Shown here: piece by piece, positions 1 to 13,257 of the stretch
How the letters are laid out: each line of letters starts with the position of its first letter
Position numbering within the stretch: position 1 is the stretch's first letter
NCBI RefSeq assembly: GCF_041365695.1
Contig: NZ_JBGFSJ010000005.1
Span: 329,367 to 393,366, forward strand
Direction of reading: 5' to 3'
Source: Rhodosalinus sp041365695
GTDB lineage: Bacteria; Pseudomonadota; Alphaproteobacteria; Rhodobacterales; Rhodobacteraceae
DNA length: 64,000 nucleotides
Translations under genes and position numbers: made by a program
The notes under the pieces: generated by a model
Seen by the model: the letters and a program-made list of their open reading frames with translations, nothing else
Told to the model about the DNA's origin: nothing
Database searches by the model: none

Positions 1-2
1 CG

Positions 3-782
3 AAAGAGGATTTCCCGGTGATGGCCTCGTCGGAATACACGGCGAATTTCGCCGCGCCCGCTCCGGTGCTCCGCCGCCTCTTCGACAAGTCCAAGTTCGC
101 GATCTCCACCGAAGAGACGCGCTATTACCTGAACGGCGTCTACATGCATGTGGCCGAGGGCGAGGACGGGCCGGTGCTGCGCTGCGTGGCGACCGACGGT
201 CACCGGCTGGCCCGGATCGACGCGCCCCTGCCCGACGGCGCCGAGGAGACGCCCGGCGTGATCGTGCCGCGTAAGACGGTGGGCGAACTGCGCAAGCTGC
301 TGGACGACGACGACGCCGAGATCGCGGTCTCGGTCTCCGAGACGAAGGTCCGTTTCGCGACGCCCGACATCACGCTGACCTCGAAGGTGATCGACGGAAC
401 CTTCCCGGACTATGCCCGCGTCATTCCCCAGGGAAACACCCGGCGGCTGGAGGTCGACGCCGCGGAGTTCGCGCAGGCCGTGGACCGGGTGGCCACGGTC
501 AGCTCGGAGCGCTCGCGCGCGGTCAAGCTGCAGCTCGACGAGGATCGGCTGGTGCTGTCCGTGAATGCCCCCGACAGCGGTGCGGCGGAAGAGGAACTGT
601 CGGTCGCCTACGGCGACGAACGCCTCGAGATCGGGTTCAACGCCAAGTATCTGCTCGAGATCGCGAGCCAGGTGGACCGCGAGAACGCGGTGTTCATGTT
701 CAACTCTTCCGGCGACCCGACGCTGATGCGCGAGGGCGACGACAGTTCCGCGATCTACGTCGTGATGCCGATGCGGGTCTGA
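3..782 (+). CDS. dnaN: DNA polymerase III beta subunit (sliding clamp), 3' part
   Basis: This is the C-terminal 259 residues of the processivity clamp that encircles DNA and tethers Pol III; the usual length is about 370 residues, so the first third lies before the window. The frame is already open at base 3 and reads through without a stop. Visible hallmarks are the RCVATDGHRLA segment, the GTFPDYARVIP segment that starts the third clamp domain, and the C-terminal YVVMPMRV, which matches the family's VMPMRL-type ending. The gene ends 12 bases before the convergent uppP stop. dnaN usually lies near dnaA and recF, but those are outside this window. Family assignment is very secure; only the start is unseen. 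Confidence 0.97.
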   Translation, partial: KEDFPVMASSEYTANFAAPAPVLRRLFDKSKFAISTEETRYYLNGVYMHVAEGEDGPVLRCVATDGHRLARIDAPLPDGAEETPGVIVPRKTVGELRKLLDDDDAEIAVSVSETKVRFATPDITLTSKVIDGTFPDYARVIPQGNTRRLEVDAAEFAQAVDRVATVSSERSRAVKLQLDEDRLVLSVNAPDSGAAEEELSVAYGDERLEIGFNAKYLLEIASQVDRENAVFMFNSSGDPTLMREGDDSSAIYVVMPMRV

Positions 783-794
783 CCCGCGCCGGGG

Positions 795-1604
795 TCAGGA
801 ATAGGCCCAGGCCAGAAGCCCGATACCGAGCGCCACGCGGTAGATCACGTAGGGCGTGAAGCTCACCGACCGCAGCAGCCGCATCATCAGCGCCAGCGCC
901 GCCAGCGCCGAGACGAAGGCGAAACCCGCTGCGATCGCGCCGTTCCGGGCGGCCTCGGTGTCGGCCGTGGCGACGACCTCGGCGGCCAGCAGCGCACCCG
1001 AGGCGGCGATGGTGGGAATCGACATGAGCATGGCGATCTTGGCCGCGCCGTGGCGCGAATAGCCGAGGAAGCGGGCCCCGGTGATACAGATGCCCGAGCG
1101 CGAGGTGCCGGGGATGAGCGCCACCGCCTGCCAGAGCCCGAGTATCCAGGCATGACGCCAGGACCAGTCCGCGGCCTCCAGCCGGGCGGGCCCGAAGCGG
1201 TCCGCCACCCAGAGGACCACGCCGAACCCGAGCATCGTCCAGCCGATGACGGCGACCGAGCGCATGGCGTCGTCGAGCCCGGTGAGCTTGAGGGCGAGGC
1301 CCGCCACCACGACCGGGACCGTCGCCATCAGAAGCAGGAGCGCGAGCCGCGCGCCGGGCGTGTCGGCGCGGCCCCGAACGAGCCGGCCGATTCCGGCCAG
1401 CGCCTCGCGGACATCGGCCCAGAAATAGACGATCACCGCGCCCAGCGTGCCGACATGCACGGCCACGTCCACGACCTGGCCCTGGTCTTCGATGCCCGCC
1501 AGCGCGGGCAGGAGAATCAGGTGACCCGAAGAGGAAATCGGCAGGAATTCCGTGACGCCTTGCGTGACCGCCAGGATGAAGAGGTGCAACAGGGTCATGG
1601 GCAT
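795..1604 (-). CDS. uppP: Undecaprenyl-diphosphatase (bacitracin resistance type)
   Basis: An integral membrane enzyme that dephosphorylates undecaprenyl pyrophosphate to recycle the lipid carrier for peptidoglycan synthesis. The N-terminus carries the family motif QGVTEFLPISSSGH, and a second conserved motif, PGTSRSG, sits in the middle; hydrophobic segments fill the rest, consistent with a multi-spanning protein. The frame is open further upstream, but I start at the ATG at 1604 because the conserved first helix begins there and 269 residues matches the family length (about 265-275); the ATG at 1598 is nearly as good. It converges on dnaN and is divergent from gltD. Function is from the family; the start is inferred. 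Confidence 0.95.
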   Translation of the reverse strand: MPMTLLHLFILAVTQGVTEFLPISSSGHLILLPALAGIEDQGQVVDVAVHVGTLGAVIVYFWADVREALAGIGRLVRGRADTPGARLALLLLMATVPVVVAGLALKLTGLDDAMRSVAVIGWTMLGFGVVLWVADRFGPARLEAADWSWRHAWILGLWQAVALIPGTSRSGICITGARFLGYSRHGAAKIAMLMSIPTIAASGALLAAEVVATADTEAARNGAIAAGFAFVSALAALALMMRLLRSVSFTPYVIYRVALGIGLLAWAYS

Positions 1605-1819
1605 GTCCGGCTTGGCGATGCTGCGGCCGGTATAAGTGATGCTGCCGCAAAGGAAAGAGTCCATTTGGGTCCGGTTCGATACATAAATTTTCCGCAATGC
1701 AGCGCTCAGGACCGTTTTGCGGGTCATGTCGCCTGAATAAGCGTCAATAGTTGTGACTTTTCTTTCGCCGGAACCTGATATATGCACACGCGTCAGCGTC
1801 AGTCTTGGAGGAGCGCGCG
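1605..1819. promoter_or_regulatory. Divergent uppP / gltD intergenic region
   Basis: A 215-base spacer between two divergent genes, clearly more AT-rich than its flanks. On the plus strand a possible promoter for gltD has TTGTGA at 1751-1756 and a TGATAT/GATATA block around 1776-1782, but the spacing (about 19-20) is not ideal. GGAGG at 1807-1811 is a good ribosome-binding site for the gltD ATG at 1820. I saw no convincing operator or riboswitch. Confidence 0.35.
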
Positions 1820-3253
1820 ATGTCGAAGCAGCACCTGCTCAAATTCGTGAGCGTCGAACGGGACATGCCCGAAAAGCGGGACGCGAATGTCCGCGCCCAC
1901 GACTTTCACGAGATCTACGCGGAATACGCGGCCGAGAAGGCGCGCGAGCAGGCCGGGCGCTGCAGCCAGTGCGGCGTGCCCTATTGCCAGTCGCACTGCC
2001 CGCTGCACAACAACATCCCCGACTGGCTGATGCTGACCGCCGAGGGCCGCCTGCGCGAGGCCTATGACCTCAGCCAGGCCACGAACACCTTTCCCGAGAT
2101 CTGCGGCCGGATCTGCCCGCAAGACCGGCTGTGCGAAGGCAACTGCGTGATCGAGCAGTCGGGACACGGCACGGTCACCATCGGCGCGGTCGAGAAATAC
2201 ATCACCGACACCGCGTGGGAGGAAGGCTGGGTCCAGCCCCTGCGCCCCGCGCGCGAGCGTCCCGAAAGCGTGGGCATCATCGGCGCCGGTCCCGGCGGGC
2301 TCGCCGCCGCGGACGTGCTGCGCCGCGCGGGCGTGCAGGTGACGGTCTACGATCGCTATGACCGCGCGGGCGGGCTGATGACCTACGGCATCCCCGGCTT
2401 CAAGCTCGAGAAGGACGTGGTCATGCGCCGCAACGCGCAGCTCGAGGAGGGCGGCATCCGCTTCGTCCTGAACTGCAATGTCGGCGAGGACGTGTCCTTC
2501 GAGGAGATCCGCGACCAGCACGACGCCGTCCTTGTCGCGACCGGCGTCTACAAGTCGCGCGAACTTACCGGGCCGGGGTCTGGCGCGGACGGCATCGTCC
2601 GGGCCATCGATTTTCTCACCGCGTCCAACCGCAAGAGCTTTGGCGACGCGGTGCCGGAGTTCGAATCGGGCGAGCTCGACGCGAAGGACAAGCGCGTGGT
2701 CGTCATCGGCGGCGGCGACACCGCGATGGATTGCGTGCGCACCGCCGTGCGTCAGGGCGCGACCAGCGTGAAGTGCCTCTACCGCCGGGACCGGCAGAAC
2801 ATGCCGGGCTCCCAGCGCGAGGTGGCCAACGCCGAGGAGGAGGGCGTGGAATTCGTCTGGCTTTCGGCGCCGAAGGGCTTCGTCGGCGACCCGGTGACAG
2901 GCGTCGTGGTGCAGCGCATGCGCCTCGGCCCGCCCGACGCCACGGGCCGCCAGTCGCCCGAGGTCATCGAGGGGTCGGATTACACCGAAGAGGCGGACAT
3001 GGTGATCAAGGCGCTCGGCTTCGAGCCGGAAGAGCTGCCGCGCCTCTGGGGCGTCGAGGGCCTGGAGGTCACGCGCTGGGGCACGGTGAAGGCCGAATTC
3101 ACCACCGGCCGCACCTCGCTGCCCGGCGTCTACGCCGTGGGCGACATCGTGCGCGGCGCCTCGCTCGTGGTCTGGGCCATCCGCGACGGCCGCGACGCCG
3201 CCCAGGCGATCCTCGAGGATCTCGCCGCGCAGCCCGCGGTGGCGGCAGAGTAG
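1820..3253 (+). CDS. gltD: Glutamate synthase (NADPH) small subunit
   Basis: The beta subunit of NADPH-dependent GOGAT; it oxidises NADPH on FAD and passes electrons through iron-sulfur centres to the GltB subunit, which makes glutamate from glutamine and 2-oxoglutarate. From the ATG at 1820 (477 residues) the N-terminal cysteines are visible: C48, C51, C56 and C60 in CSQCGVPYCQSHC, then C95, C99, C105 and C109. A dinucleotide-binding GAGPGG lies at 155-160 and a second nucleotide site (VVVIGGGDTAMD) in the middle. An in-frame TTG exists 15 bases upstream, but GGAGG at 1807-1811 is correctly spaced for the ATG. gltB follows 97 bases later, so the two are co-transcribed; the gltD-gltB order is the reverse of E. 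coli gltBD. Confidence 0.97.
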   Translation: MSKQHLLKFVSVERDMPEKRDANVRAHDFHEIYAEYAAEKAREQAGRCSQCGVPYCQSHCPLHNNIPDWLMLTAEGRLREAYDLSQATNTFPEICGRICPQDRLCEGNCVIEQSGHGTVTIGAVEKYITDTAWEEGWVQPLRPARERPESVGIIGAGPGGLAAADVLRRAGVQVTVYDRYDRAGGLMTYGIPGFKLEKDVVMRRNAQLEEGGIRFVLNCNVGEDVSFEEIRDQHDAVLVATGVYKSRELTGPGSGADGIVRAIDFLTASNRKSFGDAVPEFESGELDAKDKRVVVIGGGDTAMDCVRTAVRQGATSVKCLYRRDRQNMPGSQREVANAEEEGVEFVWLSAPKGFVGDPVTGVVVQRMRLGPPDATGRQSPEVIEGSDYTEEADMVIKALGFEPEELPRLWGVEGLEVTRWGTVKAEFTTGRTSLPGVYAVGDIVRGASLVVWAIRDGRDAAQAILEDLAAQPAVAAE

Positions 3254-3277
3254 CGCGCCCCGGCACCACCTGACGCG

Positions 3278-3296
3278 CCGGCCCCGGACGGGCCGG
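3278..3296 (+). other. Intercistronic stem-loop between gltD and gltB
   Basis: Perfect 7-bp arms, CCGGCCC (3278-3284) and GGGCCGG (3290-3296), around a 5-base loop. No T-run follows, so it is more likely an mRNA structure between two co-transcribed genes than a terminator. Confidence 0.4.
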
Positions 3297-3350
3297 TCCC
3301 TGACCATCGCAGCGGGCACGGGCCCGCCCTCTCGGAAGAGGACTGACGCC

Positions 3351-7889
<4,539 letters not shown>

Positions 7890-8398
7890 ACCCGCCCGCG
7901 GGCCCCCGGCGGCGGCGAAACCGCTGCGGGGGGCGGGCAGGCGCCCGTCGGTTCGGCGCGAGCTTCGCGGACGCGGGCCCCCGCCATGGGGCGGGTCCGC
8001 GCCCGGCATCGCGGCAGATCCCGTGGTCGCGCCGATCCCGGCAGGACTCTGTAAGGATTGCCTGTTATCCAGAAAACTGGCCGTTTCGAAGCGGCGAACC
8101 ACTCCGGTCAGCCATGCCCACGACCTGCGACCACCCGGTCTTCACCTTCGGTCCCGCGAGCCCGCCGCCTGCCGGTGCGCCGGTGAAACCTGCTCGCCGG
8201 GCGCCGGTGAACCGGCACGGGGGCGGCGGGACCGACCGCCTCGGCATTCCGTCTAAGTGCCGCTTCCACGGAATTTCCCGCGCGGGCTGGCGCGGCACAG
8301 CCGTGGCCGCGCGGCCGTTGCCTCGCCAGCCCGCGGCGACGCGCGTCCGCGCCTGAGCGCTGGCAGCGCATGGTGCCTTTGTGATGTAAGGCTGCGAC
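7890..8398. other. Intergenic region gltB-mtgA, no confident gene
   Basis: A 509-base stretch without a recognisable gene. It starts with the hairpin above. A more AT-rich patch around 8046-8098 could be a promoter for mtgA. A plus-strand frame from ATG 8114 to 8356 (80 codons, Pro/Arg/Gly-rich) has no good ribosome site and resembles no family I know, so it is not called. Nothing on the minus strand looks better. Confidence 0.5.
7891..7938 (+). terminator. GC-rich imperfect hairpin after gltB
   Basis: Immediately after the gltB stop, CCCGCC...GGCGGG outer bases and an inner GCGG-CGAAA-CCGC hairpin can form one long imperfect stem. There is no T-run, so termination is only a guess from position. 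Confidence 0.3.
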
Positions 8399-9136
8399 AT
8401 GCCCCAAAAGCGCCGTTCATCCCAGAGCCCCCACAAGAAAACCGCCGGAACGCCCCCGCGCCGATCCGTCGCGACGCGCGTCGTGCGCCTTTTGCGGCGC
8501 GCGGTGCTGTGGGGGCTCGCCCTCGTTCTGCTGGCGGTGCTGGCCGGGCGCATCGTGAATCCCCCGGTGACGCCCTACATGGCCGCCGAGGCGTATCGCC
8601 TCGGCGGCGTGGCGCGGGACTGGGTGCCCATGGACCGGATCGCGCCCGCGATGGCGCGCGCGGCGGTGGCGGCGGAGGACGCGAATTTCTGCCTTCACTG
8701 GGGGTTCGACCTCGACGCGATCCGTGTCGCGATCGCCGACGGCTCGCGCCGCGGCGCATCGACGATCTCGCAGCAGACGGTCAAGAACGTCTACCTGTGG
8801 CATGGGCGGAACTGGCTGAGAAAGGCGCTGGAAACAGCGCTCACGCCCGTCGTGGAGGCGGCCTGGCCCAAGCGGCGCATCCTCGAGGTCTACCTCAACG
8901 TGGCCGAGTTCGCCGAGGGCGTCTTCGGCGTGGAGGCGGCCGCGCGCCACCATTTCGGGGTCTCCGCCGCCGACCTCGATCCCCGTCAGGCCGCGCTTCT
9001 GGCCGCCGTGCTGCCGTCGCCCAAGACGCGCTCGGCGGCGCAGCCCTCCGACTTCGTGCAGCGACGCGCGCGCGCGATCCGCGACGGGGCCGAAACCATC
9101 CGCGCCGACGGGCGCGCCGCCTGCTTCGAGAGTTGA
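8399..9136 (+). CDS. mtgA: Monofunctional biosynthetic peptidoglycan transglycosylase
   Basis: A membrane-anchored GT51 glycosyltransferase that polymerises lipid II glycan strands without a transpeptidase domain. The 245-residue protein has a basic N-terminus, one transmembrane segment at about residues 34-50 (VLWGLALVLLAVLAG) and then the GT51 motifs: AVAAEDANFCLHWGFD with the catalytic glutamate, GASTISQQ, and RILEVYLNVAEF. Length fits MtgA (about 230-245) and excludes bifunctional PBPs. It stands alone, followed 62 bases later by a glutathione transferase gene that may be read through. The ATG at 8399 is the first plausible start. Confidence 0.95.
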   Translation: MPQKRRSSQSPHKKTAGTPPRRSVATRVVRLLRRAVLWGLALVLLAVLAGRIVNPPVTPYMAAEAYRLGGVARDWVPMDRIAPAMARAAVAAEDANFCLHWGFDLDAIRVAIADGSRRGASTISQQTVKNVYLWHGRNWLRKALETALTPVVEAAWPKRRILEVYLNVAEFAEGVFGVEAAARHHFGVSAADLDPRQAALLAAVLPSPKTRSAAQPSDFVQRRARAIRDGAETIRADGRAACFES

Positions 9137-9198
9137 AAAGCGCCGTCCGACCGGGCATGCAGGGGCAACGCCTGCAACCAGCGCCCGGAGCCCGGCCG

Positions 9199-9864
9199 AT
9201 GGCCCGCCTCTACCACGTGCCACTCTCGCCTTTCTGCCGCAAGGTGCGCCTGTGCCTCGCGGAGAAGCGGATCGAGTGCGAACTCGTGGAAGAACGCTAC
9301 TGGGAGCAGTCGCCCGACTTCCTGCGGCGGAACCCGGCGGGCAAGGTCCCGGTGCTGAAGATCGACGGCAGGACGCTTTCGGAAAGCATGGCGATCTGCG
9401 AGTACCTGGATGAAACGCGCCCCGAGCCGCCGCTCATGCCACGCACCCCCGAGGCCCGCTACGAGGTGCGCCGCCTCGTGGGCTGGTTCGACGACAAGTT
9501 CCACGCCGAGGTGACGTCGAAACTGCTTTACGAGCGGGTCAACAAGAAGGTGATGGGGCAGGGATACCCCGACAGCCGAAACGTCAAGAGCGGAGCGCAG
9601 AGGATCAAGTACCATCTCGACTACATGGCGTGGCTTCTCGATCACCGCCGCTGGCTCGCCGGTGACGTGATGACGCTGGCGGATTTCGCGGCGGCGTCGC
9701 ATCTCTCCGCGCTGGACTACATTTCGGACGTGGACTGGAACCGATCCGAGACGGTCAAGGACTGGTATGCCAAGATCAAGTCGCGCCCGGCCTTTCGCGG
9801 CATCCTCGCCGACCAGGTGCCCGGGTTCCCCCAGCCGGCGCATTACGCCGACCTGGATTTCTGA
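9199..9864 (+). CDS. Glutathione S-transferase family protein
   Basis: A 221-residue soluble protein with an N-terminal thioredoxin-like GST domain (ARLYHVPLSPFCRKVRLCLAEK, then NPAGKVPVLKIDGRTLSESMAICEYLDE) and an all-helical C-terminal domain (LAGDVMTLADFAAASHLSALDYI). The PVL and SESMAICEYL segments form the glutathione site in this family. SPFCRK near residue 13 offers a cysteine where other classes use Ser or Tyr, so a beta-like or omega-like class is possible. The substrate cannot be told from sequence. The start at 9199 is set by homology to the first beta strand; the reading frame is open far upstream but does not look like protein there. Confidence 0.9.
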   Translation: MARLYHVPLSPFCRKVRLCLAEKRIECELVEERYWEQSPDFLRRNPAGKVPVLKIDGRTLSESMAICEYLDETRPEPPLMPRTPEARYEVRRLVGWFDDKFHAEVTSKLLYERVNKKVMGQGYPDSRNVKSGAQRIKYHLDYMAWLLDHRRWLAGDVMTLADFAAASHLSALDYISDVDWNRSETVKDWYAKIKSRPAFRGILADQVPGFPQPAHYADLDF

Positions 9865-9877
9865 TCTCGCGCGCCGC

Positions 9878-9940
9878 CGGGGGGCGGCCCGCCCCCCGTC
9901 CCTGCGGGACTCCCCCCGGGAGTATTTTTCCCAAGAAGAA
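9878..9940. repeat. Intergenic repeat: hairpin plus GGGAGTATTT...AAGAAGAA block
   Basis: A perfect hairpin, CGGGGGGCG (9878-9886) and CGCCCCCCG (9890-9898) with a 3-base loop, is followed by a block at 9908-9940 reading GACTCCCCCC, GGGAGTATTTTT, CCCAAGAAGAA. The same two-part arrangement recurs at 20997-21095. From memory, similar elements are common between genes of Rhodobacteraceae; copy number cannot be checked here. It sits between the GST gene and queG and may terminate the former. Confidence 0.7.
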
Positions 9941-9945
9941 ACGAC

Positions 9946-10986
9946 ATGGACGCGCTGAAGGAGAGGCTGAGGATGCAGGCGCGCGCCGAGGGCTTCGACG
10001 CCTGCGGCGTCTGCCGGCCCGACGCGATACCGCAGGTGCCCGCGCGGCTGGCGGCGTTCCTCGATGCGGGCTGGCACGGCCAGATGCGCTGGCTGGAAGA
10101 GCGGGCGGCCTGGCGCGGCAACCCGGCGGCGCTCTGGCCCGCGGCGCGCTCCATCATCATGCTGGCCGAAAGCTACACGCCCGACGAGGACCCTTTGGCG
10201 CTGCTCGACCATCCCGACCGCGGCATCGTCTCGGTCTATGCGCGGGGTCGGGACTATCACGACGTGGTCAAGAAACGCCTCAAGCGGCTGGCGGGCTGGC
10301 TGATCGCCGAGGCGGGCGAGGGCACGGAGGTGAAGGTCTTCGTGGACACCGCGCCGGTGGCCGAGAAGCCGCTGGCCGAGGCCGCGGGGATCGGCTGGCA
10401 GGGCAAGCACACCAACCTGCTGTCCCGCGATCTCGGGAACTGGGTGTTCCTCGGCGCGATCTTCACTACCGCCGAGATCCCGCCCGACGCCCCGGCGAGC
10501 GAGCATTGCGGATCGTGCCGCGCCTGCCTCGATGTCTGCCCGACGGACGCCTTCCCGGCGCCGTTCCAGCTCGACGCGCGGCGCTGCATCTCCTACCTCA
10601 CGATCGAGCACGCCGGGCCGGTGGACGAGGAATTGCGTCCGCTGCTCGGAAACCGAATCTACGGTTGCGACGACTGCCTTGCCGTCTGCCCCTGGAACAA
10701 GTTCGCCCGGACCGCGCGGGAGGCGCGATATCACGCGCGGGCGGAACTGCGGGCCCCGCGCCTGGCCGATCTGGCGCAGCTCGACGACGCGGCGTTCCGC
10801 GCGCTGTTCTCCGGCAGCCCGATCAAGCGGATCGGCAGGAACCGGTTCGTGCGCAACGTTCTTTATGCCATCGGGAATTCGGGCGACGCCGCGCTGCGGC
10901 CGGTGGCGCAGGGCCTCGCGGAGGATCCTGACCCGGCGGTGGCGGATGCGGCGCGCTGGGCCGCGGCGCGGCTCGCGGCCGCGTGA
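9946..10986 (+). CDS. queG: Epoxyqueuosine reductase
   Basis: A cobalamin-dependent iron-sulfur enzyme that reduces epoxyqueuosine to queuosine, the last step of tRNA wobble-base modification. The 346-residue protein shows the family core VFVDTAPVAEKPLAEAAGIGWQGKH in the corrin-binding half, then two [4Fe-4S] cysteine clusters: CGSCRACLDVCP with a later RRC, and YGCDDCLAVCPWNKF. The C-terminus has a HEAT-like stretch (RNVLYAIGNSGDAALRPV). It begins five bases after the AAGAAGAA end of the upstream repeat, whose purine block may serve as its ribosome site. Assignment is secure. Confidence 0.95.
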   Translation: MDALKERLRMQARAEGFDACGVCRPDAIPQVPARLAAFLDAGWHGQMRWLEERAAWRGNPAALWPAARSIIMLAESYTPDEDPLALLDHPDRGIVSVYARGRDYHDVVKKRLKRLAGWLIAEAGEGTEVKVFVDTAPVAEKPLAEAAGIGWQGKHTNLLSRDLGNWVFLGAIFTTAEIPPDAPASEHCGSCRACLDVCPTDAFPAPFQLDARRCISYLTIEHAGPVDEELRPLLGNRIYGCDDCLAVCPWNKFARTAREARYHARAELRAPRLADLAQLDDAAFRALFSGSPIKRIGRNRFVRNVLYAIGNSGDAALRPVAQGLAEDPDPAVADAARWAAARLAAA

Positions 10987-11057
10987 GGCGCGAGGGGGTT
11001 TGATTTTGCCGCCGGCGTGCCATCTTTAGGCGCAACGGTCAGGAAGGAGAGACGCGG

Positions 11058-11504
11058 ATGCCCAGATACGAGCGCCGCCCGGAAGCGGTGGAGGCGCTGG
11101 ACCCGATCCAGTACCATGTGACGCAGGAGAACGGTACCGAGCGCCCCGGCACCGGGCACTACCTTTCCAACAAGGAGCCGGGCATCTACGTGGACATCGT
11201 CTCCGGCGAGCCGCTCTTCGCTTCGTCCGACAAGTACGAATCGGGCTGCGGCTGGCCGAGCTTCGTGAAGCCGATCGAGCCCGCGCATGTACGCGAGCTT
11301 CAGGACCGCAGCCTCGGCATGGTCCGGACCGAGGTGCGCTCGGCCCATGGCGACAGCCATCTGGGGCATGTCTTCCCGGACGGGCCGCGCGAGCGCGGCG
11401 GGCTGCGCTATTGCATCAATTCCGCCGCCCTTCGGTTCATCCATCGCGATGACATGGAGGCCGAGGGCTATGGCGATTACCTGGATCAACTGGAGGATGT
11501 CTGA
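11058..11504 (+). CDS. msrB: Peptide methionine-R-sulfoxide reductase
   Basis: Repairs the R-epimer of methionine sulfoxide in proteins using thioredoxin. The 148-residue protein has the catalytic cysteine C119 in LRYCINSAALRF and a candidate resolving cysteine C64 in ESGCGWPSF; the GDSHLGHVFPDGP segment is diagnostic. The CxxC pairs that bind zinc in many MsrB proteins are absent (the first site reads VDIVSG), so this is a zinc-free form. GGAAGGAGAG precedes the ATG. Its TGA overlaps the ATG of msrA (ATGA), so the two are translationally coupled. Confidence 0.95.
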   Translation: MPRYERRPEAVEALDPIQYHVTQENGTERPGTGHYLSNKEPGIYVDIVSGEPLFASSDKYESGCGWPSFVKPIEPAHVRELQDRSLGMVRTEVRSAHGDSHLGHVFPDGPRERGGLRYCINSAALRFIHRDDMEAEGYGDYLDQLEDV

Positions 11505-12013
11505 TGGCTGAAGAGCGCGCGATTCTGGCGGGTGGCTGCTTCTGGGGCATGCAGGATCTGATCCGCAAGCTTCCCGGCGTGCTGCGCACCCGCGTGGGCT
11601 ATACCGGGGGCGACGTGCCGAACGCGACCTATCGCAACCACGGCACCCATGCGGAGGGGATCGAAATCATCTTCGACCCCGAGACGATCAGCTACCGGCG
11701 GATCCTGGAATACTTCTTCCAGATCCACGATCCCACGACGCTGAACCGGCAGGGCAACGATGTCGGCATGAGCTACCGGTCGGCGATCTATTATCTCGAC
11801 GAGGCCCAGCGCGCCGAGGCGCTCGCCACCATCGCGGATGTCGAGGCGTCTGGCCTCTGGCCGGGAAAGGTCGTGACCGAGGTGGCGCCCGCAGGCGATT
11901 TCTGGGAAGCCGAACCGGAGCATCAGGATTACCTGCAACGCATCCCGCACGGCTACACCTGCCATTTTCCGCGTCCCGACTGGGTGCTGCCGCGCCGCGA
12001 CGCCGCGGAGTGA
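11504..12013 (+). CDS. msrA: Peptide methionine-S-sulfoxide reductase
   Basis: Reduces the S-epimer of methionine sulfoxide, complementing MsrB from the same operon. The 169-residue protein carries the catalytic motif GGCFWGMQ with C12, followed by GVLRTRVGYTGG and YRRILEYFFQIHDPTTLNRQGNDVG, all hallmarks of MsrA. The start overlaps the msrB stop by four bases. Length is normal for the short cytosolic form. No signal peptide is visible, so it protects cytoplasmic proteins. Confidence 0.95.
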   Translation: MAEERAILAGGCFWGMQDLIRKLPGVLRTRVGYTGGDVPNATYRNHGTHAEGIEIIFDPETISYRRILEYFFQIHDPTTLNRQGNDVGMSYRSAIYYLDEAQRAEALATIADVEASGLWPGKVVTEVAPAGDFWEAEPEHQDYLQRIPHGYTCHFPRPDWVLPRRDAAE

Positions 12014-12309
12014 GTGGAACGAACGGGGTGCGACCGGCAAGGCGCGTCTGGTCCGCCGACGCCCGAAGGGCGCCGGCCAAGGGTCGGAACGCGCCGCACG
12101 GGCCGGATCGTCGTCTTGCCGATCTCGCCTGCGATATCGTTCTGAGAGGCGGTCCTGCGCCCTAGGGCCGTGGCAGGCCGGTCGCAGCCGCGACCGGAGA
12201 CGTCGCCAACCCTTCCCGATGCCCGAAGGACGAGCGCACGGGGCTCGCGCCCCGTCGCTTGCACTTCCGCGTGTTGCGGGGCATGGCTTTGAGGCGAAAG
12301 GACAGTCCC
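12014..12309. other. Intergenic region msrA-DMT transporter
   Basis: About 296 bases without a recognised gene on either strand. Open frames across it lack family character. AAAGGAC just before 12310 is the ribosome site of the next gene. No clear terminator or operator. Confidence 0.4.
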
Positions 12310-13248
12310 ATGCATCCCGCGCGCGGTATTGCGCTCAAGCTCGCCTCGGTGGTTCTCTTCATCTCCATGGCAACGCTCATCAAGGCGGTGTCGGAGCATG
12401 TGCCGGCGGGGCAGTCCGTCTTCTTCCGCTCCTTCTTCGCGATGCCGGTGATCGTCGCCTGGCTCGCATGGCGCGGCGATCTTTCCACCGGTTTCCGGGT
12501 GCGCAACCGGCTTGCCCATGTCTGGCGCGGCCTCATCGGTACCGCGGCGATGGCCTGCGGCTTCGCCGCCCTGGGCCTGCTTCCCCTGCCCGAGGTGACG
12601 GCGATCGGCTACGCCGCGCCGCTTCTTACAGTGCTTTTCGCCGCCCTCCTGCTCGGAGAGCGGCTTCGCGCCTTCCGGCTGAGCGCGGTGGGGTTGGGCC
12701 TCATCGGCGTGCTGATCGTGCTCTGGCCGCGCCTTTCGGTGGAGGCGCTGGGCGACATGGCGCTTGCCGGGGCGGTATTCGCGTTGCTGTCGGCGGCGCT
12801 CCGGGCGCTGGCCCATGTCCAGATCCGCCGGATGGCGGTGGTCGAGGAGACATCGGCCATCGTGTTCTACTTCTCGCTCACGGCGACGGCCTTCTCGCTT
12901 CTGACGCTGCCCCTCGGCCTTGTCTGGCCGGCAACGCTTGGCTGGGTGTGGCCCACGCCGCTGGAAGCGGGGCTTCTGGTCGGCGCGGGGCTGATCGGCG
13001 GGGTGGCGCAGATCGTTCTCACCAGCGCCTACCGGTTCGCGGACGCCTCGCTGCTCGCGCCGTTCGACTACGCCTCGATGCTCTTCGCGATCGCCATCGG
13101 CTACACGGTGTTCGCGGAGGTTCCGACCGCGCCGATGCTGGCGGGCGCGGGGCTCGTGATCGCGGCGGGCGTGCTGATCGTGTGGCGCGAGCGGCAGATC
13201 GGGCTTGCGCGGGATCGCGCGCGGGCCGGGTTGACGCCCCAGGGCTGA
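12310..13248 (+). CDS. DMT-superfamily (EamA) transporter
   Basis: A 312-residue inner-membrane protein made of two EamA repeats, about ten hydrophobic helices in all (for example LKLASVVLFISMATLIKA at the start and FAIAIGYTVFAEVPTAPMLAGAGLV near the end). EamA proteins export or import small metabolites such as amino acids or purines; the substrate cannot be predicted. The frame is open upstream, but the ATG at 12310 begins the first helix and is preceded by GAAAGGACAG. It stands alone and converges on the amine-oxidase-like gene that starts the polyamine locus on the other strand. Confidence 0.88.
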   Translation: MHPARGIALKLASVVLFISMATLIKAVSEHVPAGQSVFFRSFFAMPVIVAWLAWRGDLSTGFRVRNRLAHVWRGLIGTAAMACGFAALGLLPLPEVTAIGYAAPLLTVLFAALLLGERLRAFRLSAVGLGLIGVLIVLWPRLSVEALGDMALAGAVFALLSAALRALAHVQIRRMAVVEETSAIVFYFSLTATAFSLLTLPLGLVWPATLGWVWPTPLEAGLLVGAGLIGGVAQIVLTSAYRFADASLLAPFDYASMLFAIAIGYTVFAEVPTAPMLAGAGLVIAAGVLIVWRERQIGLARDRARAGLTPQG

Positions 13249-13257
13249 GCGCCCGTC

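Noticed and set aside
8114..8356. Possible 80-codon small gene between gltB and mtgA.
   Set aside because: No ribosome site, Pro/Arg/Gly-rich composition, and no recognisable family. Kept only as part of the intergenic description.
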